A DNA stretch of 42,278 nucleotides, taken from contig JACJYE010000020.1 of NCBI GenBank assembly GCA_020636255.1, forward strand, positions 1 to 42,278. The letters are read 5' to 3'. Positions 1-8,178 of the stretch are shown piece after piece (the stretch's first letter is position 1; every line of letters starts with the position of its first letter). Origin of the DNA: Lewinellaceae bacterium. GTDB lineage: Bacteria; Bacteroidota; Bacteroidia; Chitinophagales; Saprospiraceae. Position numbers and translations under genes: made by a program. The notes beneath the pieces are model-generated. The model was given only the letters and a program-made list of their open reading frames with translations. It ran no database searches and was not told the DNA's origin.

Positions 1-128
1 CCCGGTAAATGGCGCAATGCCTTAGAACTGTTTGGAGGCCGGTGAAGCGGTGATGCCGAAAATTGAGATCAAAGGCTTAAATTGCGCCTTTGCCAAACCG
101 ATATAACCGGCCTAAATAATAGTGACAA

Positions 129-1100
129 ATGCAAAAACTCTTTATCTACTTCGCCTTGCTGATTACAGCGCCCGCTTTCAGCCAAAGTAACGCCACCGCA
201 CCTGGACAGAGCGATACGGAAAGCATCGACGGTATCGTTACCGCCCTATACGATGTTATTTCAGGCCCCGCGCTACAGCCCCGCGATTGGGACAGGTTCC
301 GCTCTCTTTTTGTGCCTCAGGCCCGCCTCAACGCCGTACGCATAGGGCAGGACGGGCAGGCAAGCCTGGTTTCCATGAGCGTTGAAGATTACATTCAGCG
401 CGTAGACAAGCAGTTCTACATGAACGGCTTTTTCGAACGGGAACTCTTCCGGCAAACCGATACCTATGCCAATATCACCCAACTCTTTTCTACTTACGAG
501 TCGAGGCAAGAGGCCGAAGGCCCTGTTATCGCCAGGGGCATCAACAGCATCCAGCTGGCCTATTATGAAGGCCGCTATTGGGTGGCCGGCATACTGTGGA
601 ATGGAGAGGCCCCCGACAACCCTATCCCCCCCCAATACCTGCCACGGTATAACCAGCAAACCGTCAACCACGAAAACGAGATCATTATGGTGGGGAAGAT
701 CAACCGCATGGGGTTGGAACAACAACCGTATGGAGAATGGTTCAAAGATGGTTACGCCTCCTATGCGGTGGATGAAGCAGCGCTGAAGGGTATGGACAAA
801 AAGCTTGGGGGGATAAAGATTCTCGTTTTCATGGGCACCTGGTGCTCAGACAGCCAGCGCGAAGTCCCTCACCTCTACAAGATACTCGACTACCTGGGCT
901 ACGACATGAACAGCTTCTCCATCGTCGCCGTCAACGACCACCCGGATTTCTACAAGCAAAGCCCTCAACACGAGGAGCAAGGCTGGAATATCGAATACGT
1001 GCCGACGATCATTTTCCTGAAAGAAGGCAAAGAACTGGGCCGCATCGTCGAAGCGCCTGTGGAAAGCCTGGAAAAGGATATGGTGGATATCCTGAGGTGA
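129..1100 (+). CDS. Secreted SnoaL-like/thioredoxin-like fusion protein
   Basis: The 323-residue product begins with a signal peptide (residues 1-19, cleavage near AFS/QS). Residues 30-165 look like a SnoaL/NTF2-type cone domain: helices, then a strand pattern ending in YYEGRYWVAGILW. Residues 175-323 form a thioredoxin-like domain with the active-site motif WCSDSQ (Cys239, Ser242) and the cis-Pro loop YVPTIIF. The motif is CxxS rather than CxxC, so the second redox cysteine is missing, which argues against a classical disulfide reductase. Similar monothiol WCxDS proteins are known in the Thioredoxin_9-like group. It probably acts in the periplasm or outside the cell. The start is the first ATG after the upstream stops, and the signal peptide begins there. 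No operon partner is obvious; the next gene is about 145 bp away. The substrate is unknown. Confidence 0.8.
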   Translation: MQKLFIYFALLITAPAFSQSNATAPGQSDTESIDGIVTALYDVISGPALQPRDWDRFRSLFVPQARLNAVRIGQDGQASLVSMSVEDYIQRVDKQFYMNGFFERELFRQTDTYANITQLFSTYESRQEAEGPVIARGINSIQLAYYEGRYWVAGILWNGEAPDNPIPPQYLPRYNQQTVNHENEIIMVGKINRMGLEQQPYGEWFKDGYASYAVDEAALKGMDKKLGGIKILVFMGTWCSDSQREVPHLYKILDYLGYDMNSFSIVAVNDHPDFYKQSPQHEEQGWNIEYVPTIIFLKEGKELGRIVEAPVESLEKDMVDILR

Positions 1101-1245
1101 TGCGGGGGACGAGGTAATGGGGATCGATCAGTTATACATGCACTTCCTCGACTTTTTCCCCGCCTTTATCGCAAAAAATTAGCATCCCGGCCCAAATGTT
1201 AGTAATTTGTTAAGGTATTACAGACAAATCCTAAAAAAACAAGAC

Positions 1246-2187
1246 ATGGTATCACCAATTGTAATTTTCATCCTTTTCCTGGGCCTGATTATCGTATTCT
1301 CCGGGATATTCACCGTGAAGCAGCAGACTGCCGTGCTGGTGGAAAGGCTGGGAAAATTTCACAGTATCAAACGTTCGGGCCTGCAGTTCAAGGTACCGCT
1401 TATCGACCGGATTTCCGGCCGGGTGAGCCTCAAGATACAGCAGCTGGACGTCAATGTAGAAACCAAGACCCGCGATAACGTCTTCGTAAAACTGAAAGTC
1501 TCCGTACAGTTCCTGATCCTCACGGAAAAGGTATACGATGCTTTTTACCGGCTGGAAAACTCACACGAACAGATCACGGCTTACATCTTTGATACCGTGC
1601 GGGCAGAGGTGCCGAAAATGAAGCTCGACGACGTATTTGAGCGCAAAGACGATATCGCTATGGCCATCCGCCGTGAACTGGAAGAATCGATGAACGAGTA
1701 CGGCTATGGTATCGTAAAAGCTCTGGTGACGGACATCGACCCCGACCCGGAGGTCAAGGTTGCCATGAACCGCATCAATGCTGCAGAGCGCCAGAAGATC
1801 GCAGCTGAGTACGAAGGGGAAGCCGAACGCATCCGCATCGTGGCCAAGGCCCGCGCTGAAGCGGAAAGCAAGCGCCTCCAGGGCCAGGGTATCGCCGACC
1901 AGCGCCGCGAGATCGCCAAAGGCCTCGAAGAATCGGTGGAAGTGCTCAACCGCGTGGGTATCAACTCCCAGGAAGCTTCGGCCCTGATCGTCGTGACACA
2001 GCACTACGACACCCTGCAAAGCATGGGCGAGCACTCCAAGAGCACGCTGATCATGCTGCCCAACGCTCCTTCCAGCGCCAGCGATATGCTGACCCAGATG
2101 ACGGCCTCTTTTGTCGCCTCTCAGCAACTGGGCGAAGACATGAAAAAAGGATCCCTTAAGAACGGGCACGGAGAAAAGAAATCCTAA
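1246..2187 (+). CDS. SPFH/stomatin-prohibitin family membrane protein (HIR-like)
   Basis: The 313-residue protein has an N-terminal membrane segment (residues 4-22, PIVIFILFLGLIIVFSGIF). An SPFH/band-7 domain follows (about residues 25-190, with TVKQQTAVLVERLGKF and VPLIDRI), then a charged coiled-coil stretch rich in Ala/Glu/Arg (about 180-235) typical of oligomerising flotillins and stomatins. The order and wording resemble the hypersensitive-induced-reaction (HIR) branch of the superfamily. Such proteins form membrane-bound oligomeric rings that organise membrane domains or proteases. The frame is open from a TTG at 1207, but the ATG at 1246 is preferred because the membrane anchor starts directly after it. 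No partner NfeD or FtsH gene is adjacent. Confidence 0.88.
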   Translation: MVSPIVIFILFLGLIIVFSGIFTVKQQTAVLVERLGKFHSIKRSGLQFKVPLIDRISGRVSLKIQQLDVNVETKTRDNVFVKLKVSVQFLILTEKVYDAFYRLENSHEQITAYIFDTVRAEVPKMKLDDVFERKDDIAMAIRRELEESMNEYGYGIVKALVTDIDPDPEVKVAMNRINAAERQKIAAEYEGEAERIRIVAKARAEAESKRLQGQGIADQRREIAKGLEESVEVLNRVGINSQEASALIVVTQHYDTLQSMGEHSKSTLIMLPNAPSSASDMLTQMTASFVASQQLGEDMKKGSLKNGHGEKKS

Positions 2188-2195
2188 CCAATAAG

Positions 2196-2270
2196 ACACC
2201 GGGTTACACAAAGAACGGATAACCAACTTTTTCCTTTGTGTTTTTGTCTCTTCTTTGTGTAACTCGGTGT
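2196..2270. repeat. Long imperfect inverted repeat (REP-like hairpin)
   Basis: Arms of 20 nt at 2196-2215 and 2251-2270 pair with a single mismatch (19/20) around a 35-nt loop. The loop itself contains another copy of the CTTTGTGT word found in the right arm. It fills most of the gap between the SPFH gene and the phosphodiesterase gene. Transcribed, it would form a strong stem with a short T-poor tail, so it may serve as terminator or mRNA-stabilising hairpin, or be an interspersed palindromic repeat. Confidence 0.7.
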
Positions 2271-2280
2271 AAGCGCTTTA

Positions 2281-3150
2281 ATGAAAAAAAAACTCCTGCT
2301 TGCCACAGCACTCCTCTTCCTGACGGTGCTTTCCTGGGCTCAGCCCGCTATCACCCCGAATAAGACTCCGGCCTACCTGGCCTTCCGTCAGGAAGGGCGG
2401 CTGCCTATGATCAGCGCGCACCGCGGAGGGCGCTTTATACCTGGTTATCCGGAAAATGCATTGGAAACATTCGGGCTCACACTCCGCCAGGCCCCCGCCA
2501 TGATCGAATGCGACATCAGCATGTCGCGAGACAGTGTGCTGTTCCTTTTACACGACAATACGCTGGACAGGACGACAAACGGGCACGGCCGGGCCGACAG
2601 CACGGATTGGGCAACGATCCAGGGCCTGTATCTGTACGACGATTTCGGGCATGCGACGCCTTACCGTATCCCTCGCCTGGAGGACGCACTGTTGTGGTGT
2701 AAGCATAATGCCGCCCTGTTCACCCTCGACGTAAAACGGGGTGTCCCTTTCCCCATGGTGGCAGCCGCCGTCGATGCAGCAGGCGTTGCCGATAATACGA
2801 TCATGATCACCTACAATCTGGAGGACGCATTGGAAGTACACAGGCTGGCGCCGCATGCCATCATTTCCGTCAACATCCGCAACGAGCAGGAGCTGGACAA
2901 TTACCTGGCCAGCGGCATCCCTCCCGGCCAGCTTATCGCTTTTACGGGTTTGCAGCAGCGAAGTATGGAGTTTTATAAAAAGCTCCACGACAAAGGCATC
3001 CCGGCCATCATCGGCACTATGGGAAACCTCGATACCAAAGCCATGGTGCGCGGCCCTCAAACCTACCTCTCCCTGTTCCGCGCCGGCGCCGATATTTTTG
3101 CTACCGACCGCCCCTTAGACGTTTACCAGGCCGTTAACGGGTTGCAGTGA
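2281..3150 (+). CDS. Secreted glycerophosphodiester phosphodiesterase family protein
   Basis: This 289-residue TIM-barrel GDPD has a signal peptide (residues 1-20, ending SWA/QP). The family's metal and acid-base residues are visible: HRGG at 47-50, PENALETF at 57-64, IECDISMSRD at 75-84 and HDNTLDRTTNG at 91-101. It should hydrolyse glycerophosphodiesters to glycerol-3-phosphate and an alcohol in the periplasm or at the surface. The C-terminal half keeps the barrel but carries no extra domain and no T9SS signal. The ATG at 2281 directly follows the hairpin region. It converges with the next gene, whose stop lies 2 bp away. Confidence 0.88.
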   Translation: MKKKLLLATALLFLTVLSWAQPAITPNKTPAYLAFRQEGRLPMISAHRGGRFIPGYPENALETFGLTLRQAPAMIECDISMSRDSVLFLLHDNTLDRTTNGHGRADSTDWATIQGLYLYDDFGHATPYRIPRLEDALLWCKHNAALFTLDVKRGVPFPMVAAAVDAAGVADNTIMITYNLEDALEVHRLAPHAIISVNIRNEQELDNYLASGIPPGQLIAFTGLQQRSMEFYKKLHDKGIPAIIGTMGNLDTKAMVRGPQTYLSLFRAGADIFATDRPLDVYQAVNGLQ

Positions 3151-3152
3151 GC

Positions 3153-4085
3153 CTACCTCTCCGGCAGGAAAACCTCCGCCATCATGCAGCGGGCGCTGCC
3201 GCCGCCGTATTTTTCGATCGTATACAGAGGGCTGTACAGGATATTGGTATACCGGTGAATGTGCTGGATCTGTTCGTCCGTCAGGGCGTGATAGGCCTGC
3301 TCCGACATGGCCAGGTAGGTATTGCCATCCTGGCTCAGGACTTGGAGCATATTTCCGGCGAAGGCCATCATCTGGGGCAGAGATATCTCGATCACGTCCT
3401 TGCCGGTATCTGCAAAATGTTGTAACAGGCGCTTGCGGCTGCCGAGGCAGGGAACCGATTCAAGGCAGATGACGACAAAATCCTGGCCGAGGGCCATCAT
3501 CACGTTGGTATGATAGATCTCGCGGCCCTGGGCGTCCACTGCCGCAAAGGCCACTTTCTGATAACCGAGAGCCTGGCAGAACTCGTCGAGCAGGCCCTCG
3601 TCGGTGCGGGGGCTGAGGCAGGCGTAGGCCAGCCGGTTGGGGCGGTCGAGGATGAGGCTGCCCGTGCCTTCCAGGAACAATTCCATCTCTTCGTGATGTT
3701 CGAAGCGCAGGTGATCTGTAATAAGGAAGCGCTCAGCCAGCAGTTGCAGGATATCTTCACGGCGTTCCAGGCGGCGTAGCGGGGCATTCATCGGGTAGGT
3801 CACCACGCGGCCGTCCTCGTGGAAGGTGGCCCAGTTGTTGGGAAAAACGGCATCGGGTTTTGCCGGGCCCGGCGTATCGTCGACGACGATGACATCAACG
3901 CCTTTACCCCGAAGCCGGAGCACGAAGGTATCAAACTCCTCTACGGCCTTTTGGCTTATTTCCTGAGGGCTCAGGGATGCATCCTGCACCTGAAAGGCAT
4001 TGTTGACTGCCGTCTGTTCATTGTAGCCAAAATTGGCAGGCCTAACCATAAGGATGTGGCTGGTGATCTGCTTGGTTGTACTCAC
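3153..4085 (-). CDS. CtlX-type amidinohydrolase (arginine deiminase/DDAH superfamily)
   Basis: The 310-residue product matches the guanidino-modifying enzyme family known as citrulline-utilisation hydrolase CtlX. The start reads MVRPANFGYNEQT, followed by PDAVFPNNWATFH (substrate and Asp motif), GTGSLILDR, a candidate catalytic His in IYHTNVMMALG, and the nucleophile Cys300 in GGGSARCMMAE next to the C-terminus. A cytosolic hydrolase of citrulline or a related guanidino/ureido substrate is expected; the exact substrate cannot be read from sequence. The frame is open to 4217, but the extra N-terminus there is not family-like. GTG at 4085 gives the usual length; the ATG of MVRP, 12 codons later, is an alternative. 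It is transcribed alone, converging with the GDPD gene. Confidence 0.82.
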   Translation of the reverse strand: MSTTKQITSHILMVRPANFGYNEQTAVNNAFQVQDASLSPQEISQKAVEEFDTFVLRLRGKGVDVIVVDDTPGPAKPDAVFPNNWATFHEDGRVVTYPMNAPLRRLERREDILQLLAERFLITDHLRFEHHEEMELFLEGTGSLILDRPNRLAYACLSPRTDEGLLDEFCQALGYQKVAFAAVDAQGREIYHTNVMMALGQDFVVICLESVPCLGSRKRLLQHFADTGKDVIEISLPQMMAFAGNMLQVLSQDGNTYLAMSEQAYHALTDEQIQHIHRYTNILYSPLYTIEKYGGGSARCMMAEVFLPER

Positions 4086-4155
4086 CGCTTTTCGGATTTT
4101 TGGTTTGAAAAACTTGCTTAGAGCATAAAAGGCGCCTCCAGACAAGCTCCTGCCG

Positions 4156-4163
4156 CTAAGGTA
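4156..4163 (-). promoter_or_regulatory. Possible -7 box upstream of the CtlX-type gene
   Basis: Read on the minus strand the sequence is TACCTTAG, one mismatch from the Bacteroidota box TAnnTTTG. It would give a leader of about 65 nt before the GTG at 4085 and would exclude starts near 4187-4217. No convincing -33 TTG is spaced correctly, so this is weak. Confidence 0.25.
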
Positions 4164-4245
4164 AGGCAATAATTCATTACTTGCCATCCACCTGCACCTG
4201 CTGCTTTTTCGTAACATTGCAAAAAAGCTCTAACAACGGCCGGCC

Positions 4246-5121
4246 ATGCTACACCAACTGTTTTATTACCGTATCGGGCTGTTGGCCTGCTTTTGTTGCG
4301 CCATGGTTTCACTCTGGGGGCAGGCCATCAGCCCAGAAGTGGACCTGCGCGACAGCAGCCAGCTACACCTGCTGCGCACCCGCCGGGGCGACAGGCTGAT
4401 CGGGAGGCTGCTTTACGTCCAACCTCCCGAGGCCAGCTTCCGCATGCGCACGGGCGACACCCTGTTCTTCGACCTCAGCAGCCTGAAGGCCGTAAGCGTG
4501 CTGGAGCCGCCCGCCACCAGAAAAACAACGCCCAGCGACATCTTTTTTGCCGACCTCTTCATCAGCAATACGGCCTACTCGCTGGAAAAAGGCCTGCGCC
4601 AGTACCGCAACACCCAGCTGGCCTGGAACCAGGTGGATTTTGCCGCTACCGGCCATTATGCTATAGGGGTGGGCTACCTCCTACCCTTCCACCTGTTGGT
4701 GCGCACCAAGCTGGCTTCCAGCGCAGAAAGCCGCCTCAACCTCGCCGCCGGCATCAACTTCCTGTTCTCTATGGGCGCCAGCCGCGATTTTCCGCGCAAG
4801 GCCCACTTTTTCACGGCGCTCTCCTTTGGCGAGCCCGACAAATTCTTTAACGTCAACGCCGGTTATGCCCTCGACCTCAACAAGGGCTCCCGGCCCGGCT
4901 TCCTCTTTTCCGGCGGAGGCGCATTCCGCATCTCCGAACACTGGTTCATCCTCATCGACAACCTCATCGTCAGCGAAAGGGAAGGCCACAGGCTATACCC
5001 CGGGCTGGGGCTGAGTTATGCCCGCAACCGCAGCCGCTTCGACCTGGGGTATTTCTACTTCACCACCTTTACCACCGAAACGGCCAGCAGCCCTGGAATT
5101 GCCTATTCCAGGTTCTTTTGA
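4246..5121 (+). CDS. Hypothetical protein, probable outer-membrane beta-barrel
   Basis: I do not recognise a named family. The 291-residue product has an N-terminal signal-like segment (residues 9-26, IGLLACFCCAMVSLWGQA). A short region (about 40-90) resembles small beta modules that sense or bind, with RRGDRLIGRLLYVQP. From about residue 120 it shows alternating polar/hydrophobic strands such as HYAIGVGYLLPFHLLVRTKL, NLAAGINFLFSMG and FDLGYFYFTTF. It ends in an aromatic residue (YSRFF), as expected for an outer-membrane barrel inserted by BamA. It is 12 bp upstream of the SUI1 gene and may be co-transcribed with it, although no functional link is evident. Confidence 0.6.
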   Translation: MLHQLFYYRIGLLACFCCAMVSLWGQAISPEVDLRDSSQLHLLRTRRGDRLIGRLLYVQPPEASFRMRTGDTLFFDLSSLKAVSVLEPPATRKTTPSDIFFADLFISNTAYSLEKGLRQYRNTQLAWNQVDFAATGHYAIGVGYLLPFHLLVRTKLASSAESRLNLAAGINFLFSMGASRDFPRKAHFFTALSFGEPDKFFNVNAGYALDLNKGSRPGFLFSGGGAFRISEHWFILIDNLIVSEREGHRLYPGLGLSYARNRSRFDLGYFYFTTFTTETASSPGIAYSRFF

Positions 5122-5133
5122 TATATTTCGGGC

Positions 5134-5484
5134 ATGAGCAAGAAGAACAAAAAAGGGCGCCTCGGCGTCGTGTACTCCACCGACCCGGAATTTGAATATT
5201 CCTACCAGGAAGAAACGGAATCGACAGAGCTCCCCCCCAACCAGCAGAAACTGCGTGTCGCCATCGACCGCAAGCAGCGCAAAGGCAAGGAAGTGACCCT
5301 CGTCACGGGCTTTGCCGGGCCCGACAGCAGCCTGCAGGAGCTGGGAAAATTCCTCAAGACAAAGTGCGGCGTCGGCGGCTCGGCCAAGGACGGCGAGATA
5401 ATCCTGCAGGGCGACCAACGCGACAAAGTAGTGGCGCTACTGCTGGAAAAAGGTTATACGAATACCAAAAAATCAGGAGGTTAA
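5134..5484 (+). CDS. SUI1/eIF1-family translation factor (YciH-like)
   Basis: The 116-residue protein has a basic, disordered N-terminus (MSKKNKKGRLGVVYSTDP) and a SUI1 fold over residues 38-112. Signature stretches are LRVAIDRKQRKGKEVTLVTGF, LGKFLKTKCGVGGSAKDGEIILQGD and a final helix VVALLLEKGY. The bacterial homologue YciH binds the small ribosomal subunit near the P site and influences start-site fidelity. Length and architecture are normal. The ATG is certain from the conserved N-terminus. A TATATTTC sequence at 5122-5129 resembles a promoter box but lies too close to the ATG to drive a normal leader, so the gene is probably read from further upstream. Confidence 0.92.
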   Translation: MSKKNKKGRLGVVYSTDPEFEYSYQEETESTELPPNQQKLRVAIDRKQRKGKEVTLVTGFAGPDSSLQELGKFLKTKCGVGGSAKDGEIILQGDQRDKVVALLLEKGYTNTKKSGG

Positions 5485-5497
5485 CTCCCCCCCTCCC

Positions 5498-6583
5498 TCA
5501 GATCCGCTGGCTCTTGCGCCAGGCATGTGCGAGCATGATGACGCGGTCGTAGTTCAGCATCCCTTCTTCGATCCCTTGTGCCCGGAGGTAAGCTTCATAA
5601 GCGGCGTAGCGAAAGTGCGGGAAAAAATCGGGATAGCGAAGCAGCACTTCGTTGATAGCGTCGAGGTCGGCCTGTATACCCAGGGGCAGGCTCTCCCGGA
5701 ATTCGCGGTATTTTTCGGGTTCATAATGCCGATAGTTGGCCGCCAGGGTACGCCAGTAACTGAGGTGGCCGGCGTAGGCCACGACAGGGTCGTCCGACTG
5801 TATCGTACTGAGGTAAGCTAAAAAATTGCAACTGCCTTCGTCGCCAAAGCCATAGCCGTGCGACAGTTCATGAGCGAGGACGAGGGGTTTTTGCAGGGGG
5901 TGCAGGCCGGCGTCCACATGCCCTTCGCCGGTCCAGGGAAAGTAGAGCCCGGAAGAGCCAAAGCGCATAAAGACCCCTTTGGGATAAACGTACATGCCCC
6001 GCACCCGCCCGGTGGTGGAAAAGCCGTGGGATCCCAGCAGTTGTTCCAGCTCATTGCGGAGCAGGCCTTCCATCCCGGCAGGCAGCATGCCCTTGGAAAT
6101 GGGTTCCGTATCCGCTCCCGGGATCAGGTTCCTAAGGCGCTTGATCTGTTCCGTTTCATGGTTCAGTTCAGACTTCAGCTCTTTGAGCGTCAGGGGCGAC
6201 AGCTCCAGCCCCAGCTGCGTTTCCAGGGGCACCCTGGCGTAGTTGTACCCCCATAGAAAGAGAAAGAAAAAAACGGCCGCCCCTACGAAGGCGCCGAGGC
6301 CCAGCAAGGCATCCATTATTTTGTAAACGAACCCTTCATAGGGCCGCTTCCACCACCGGCGCCCCTGGCGGACAACGAGCAGCAGGAGCAGGAGTAATAC
6401 AGGGTATACCAGCGGCACCGGCAACCACGCCAGCAGATAGTCGATGCTCCAGCGCACTACCGGAAAAAGCCCCCGGCTGTAATACTGTTCGACAGCCTCC
6501 GGGAAGTGGGTAGCTAACGCCCTCAGGCCTGCCGCCCCAAGGCCCAGGGCGATCCAGATCAGCTTGATCCTTAGTTTGTACAT
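5498..6583 (-). CDS. DUF3810 family membrane zinc metalloprotease-like protein
   Basis: The 361-residue protein has three hydrophobic segments in its first 115 residues (about 5-25, 45-70, 92-112). A soluble domain follows with the zincin motif HELSH at 238-242 and a downstream acidic/asparagine stretch (GDEGSCNFLAYL) that could supply the third metal ligand. This arrangement matches the DUF3810 family, conserved and largely uncharacterised in Bacteroidota. Peptidase activity is predicted from HExxH only. It converges with SUI1 (13-bp gap) and is divergent from trxA across 234 bp. The start is the ATG at 6583, which begins the first membrane helix. Confidence 0.82.
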   Translation of the reverse strand: MYKLRIKLIWIALGLGAAGLRALATHFPEAVEQYYSRGLFPVVRWSIDYLLAWLPVPLVYPVLLLLLLLVVRQGRRWWKRPYEGFVYKIMDALLGLGAFVGAAVFFFLFLWGYNYARVPLETQLGLELSPLTLKELKSELNHETEQIKRLRNLIPGADTEPISKGMLPAGMEGLLRNELEQLLGSHGFSTTGRVRGMYVYPKGVFMRFGSSGLYFPWTGEGHVDAGLHPLQKPLVLAHELSHGYGFGDEGSCNFLAYLSTIQSDDPVVAYAGHLSYWRTLAANYRHYEPEKYREFRESLPLGIQADLDAINEVLLRYPDFFPHFRYAAYEAYLRAQGIEEGMLNYDRVIMLAHAWRKSQRI

Positions 6584-6735
6584 GTTTCGCTTCTAAATGA
6601 CTTGGATTCCAATATGCCTGAAACGCAGCCAGGCGGCACTTCGTTTACCGCGCCGTGACTTTCGTCAGCAAATCGCGTCCAAAGATGGTAAAATTTGACT
6701 GTCCCGGTTAGGACATTTCAATAAGTGATATTACC

Positions 6736-6743
6736 TATATTTG
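6736..6743 (+). promoter_or_regulatory. -7 promoter box (TATATTTG) for trxA
   Basis: An exact match to the Bacteroidota TAnnTTTG element lies 74 bp upstream of the thioredoxin ATG. The nearest -33-like sequence is a TTTC at 6716-6719, a partial match at 16-bp spacing. Confidence 0.6.
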
Positions 6744-6817
6744 CAACTCTTTAGATCGACATGCTGTTAAAGCATGAGTAGCAAATTGATTGACTAACTA
6801 TAAAAAGTACCTGTATC

Positions 6818-7135
6818 ATGGCATTCGAGTTCACGGATACGAACTTCACGGAAGTAGCAATAGAAAAAGGCGGCGTTACGGTTATCGACTTTTGGGCCGA
6901 ATGGTGTGGCCCCTGCCGGATGATCGCCCCCATCATCGAGGAACTGTCCAAAGAATATGCGGGCAAAGTTACGGTAGGCAAAGTCAATGTGGATTACAAC
7001 CCCGAGGTGTCCATGAAATATGGCATCCGCAGCATCCCCACCGTCCTGATCCTCAAGAACGGCGAAGTGGTGGACAAGCAGGTCGGCGTAACGTCCAAGA
7101 AGGTGCTCGTTGATAAAATCGAGTCGCATCTTTAA
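6818..7135 (+). CDS. trxA: Thioredoxin
   Basis: This 105-residue single-domain cytosolic thioredoxin carries the canonical redox motif WAEWCGPCRM and the cis-proline loop in SIPTVLIL. It reduces protein disulfides using electrons from thioredoxin reductase. Full family length, no signal peptide. It appears to be monocistronic: a clear TATATTTG box lies upstream and a strong hairpin terminator lies 26 bp after the stop. The ATG is fixed by the conserved N-terminus MAFEFTDTNF. Confidence 0.96.
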   Translation: MAFEFTDTNFTEVAIEKGGVTVIDFWAEWCGPCRMIAPIIEELSKEYAGKVTVGKVNVDYNPEVSMKYGIRSIPTVLILKNGEVVDKQVGVTSKKVLVDKIESHL

Positions 7136-7160
7136 TTTCCTGAAGAAATGTTTTAGCTTA

Positions 7161-7202
7161 AAGCCCTTATTGCGGAAAACCATCCCAATAAGGGCTTTCT
7201 GC
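7161..7202 (+). terminator. Intrinsic terminator after trxA
   Basis: A perfect 12-bp stem (7161-7172 with 7186-7197) encloses a 13-nt loop and is followed by a short T-rich tail (TTTCT with the last stem bases). It separates trxA from the DUF58 gene. Confidence 0.8.
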
Positions 7203-7229
7203 ATTCTTTCAATTCAAGCGCTGTAGCCC

Positions 7230-8159
7230 ATGAACTTCCTGGAACAAACCGACGTCAGAGACCTTAGCAACCTGGACCTGTTGGCCAGGCAGGTGGTGGA
7301 AGGATTCATCATCGGCCTGCACAAAAGCCCTTTTCACGGTTTCTCTGTTGAATTTGCAGAGCACCGGCTGTACAACCCCGGTGAAGACACCCGCAACATC
7401 GACTGGAAGGTCTTCGCCCGCACCGACAGGCTGTTCACCAAACGCTTCGAAGAAGAGACCAACCTGCGTTGCCAGATCGTCGTCGACGCTTCTTCATCCA
7501 TGTACTTCCCGGAAGTGACAACGGAAAGCAAAGCATATACCAACAAGCTTCGCTTTTCCGCCCTCGCTGCTGCTTCGCTGATGAACCTGCTCCAGCGCCA
7601 GCGCGACGCTTTCGGGCTGAGCATCTTCGACGAGGATGTGCAAACGCATACCCACTGCAAGAGCAGCACCTCGCACTACCGCCTGATGCTGACGCACCTG
7701 CACCAGCTCATCAACAACCCCGAGCGAAGCCGTTCCACCTCTGCCGCCAAAGCCTTGCACCAGATCGCAGAGAACATCCACAAGCGGTCGATGGTCGTCA
7801 TCTTCAGTGATATGTTCGAACAGGCTGAAGACCTCGAGCACCTGTTCGCGGCGCTGCAGCACCTCAAGCACAACAAACACGAAGTGATCCTCTTCCACGT
7901 GGTCGACCGCCCCAAAGAGATCGACTTCGAGTTCGAGAACCGCCCCTATCTGTTCATCGACATGGAATCCGGTGAAAAGGTGCGCCTGCAGTCCAACCAG
8001 GTAAAAAGCCACTACATCCAGCAGATGGCCAAGTTTAAGGAAGCGCTCAAATTCAAATGCCTCCAATACCGCATCGACTTCGTAGAGGCCGATATTAACG
8101 AAGGCTTCCGCACCGTGCTGCAGTCGTATCTGGTAAAAAGGGCGAGGATGCGCGTATAG
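7230..8159 (+). CDS. DUF58 domain protein (MoxR-associated, vWA-like)
   Basis: The 309-residue protein matches the DUF58 family. HRLYNPGEDTRNIDWKVFARTDRLFTKRFEEE (about 48-78) is the family signature, and IVVDASSSM (about 86-94) is a von Willebrand A-like metal-site motif (DxSxS). It has no membrane segment and should be cytosolic. DUF58 proteins normally sit beside a MoxR AAA+ ATPase and other vWA or transglutaminase genes, forming a chaperone-like unit. None of those partners is present here, so this is an orphan copy. The ATG at 7230 gives the normal N-terminus. It converges with the LytTR regulator, 19 bp apart. Confidence 0.9.
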   Translation: MNFLEQTDVRDLSNLDLLARQVVEGFIIGLHKSPFHGFSVEFAEHRLYNPGEDTRNIDWKVFARTDRLFTKRFEEETNLRCQIVVDASSSMYFPEVTTESKAYTNKLRFSALAAASLMNLLQRQRDAFGLSIFDEDVQTHTHCKSSTSHYRLMLTHLHQLINNPERSRSTSAAKALHQIAENIHKRSMVVIFSDMFEQAEDLEHLFAALQHLKHNKHEVILFHVVDRPKEIDFEFENRPYLFIDMESGEKVRLQSNQVKSHYIQQMAKFKEALKFKCLQYRIDFVEADINEGFRTVLQSYLVKRARMRV

Positions 8160-8178
8160 TTACGCCGCTTTTGCCCCA

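Noticed and set aside
1..45. Possible tail of an upstream gene on the plus strand (stop at 43-45)
   Set aside because: Only 14 codons are visible, too few to support a gene; the opposite strand offers an equally short frame.
5122..5129. TATATTTC box before SUI1
   Set aside because: It ends 4 bp before the ATG, so transcription would start within the coding region.
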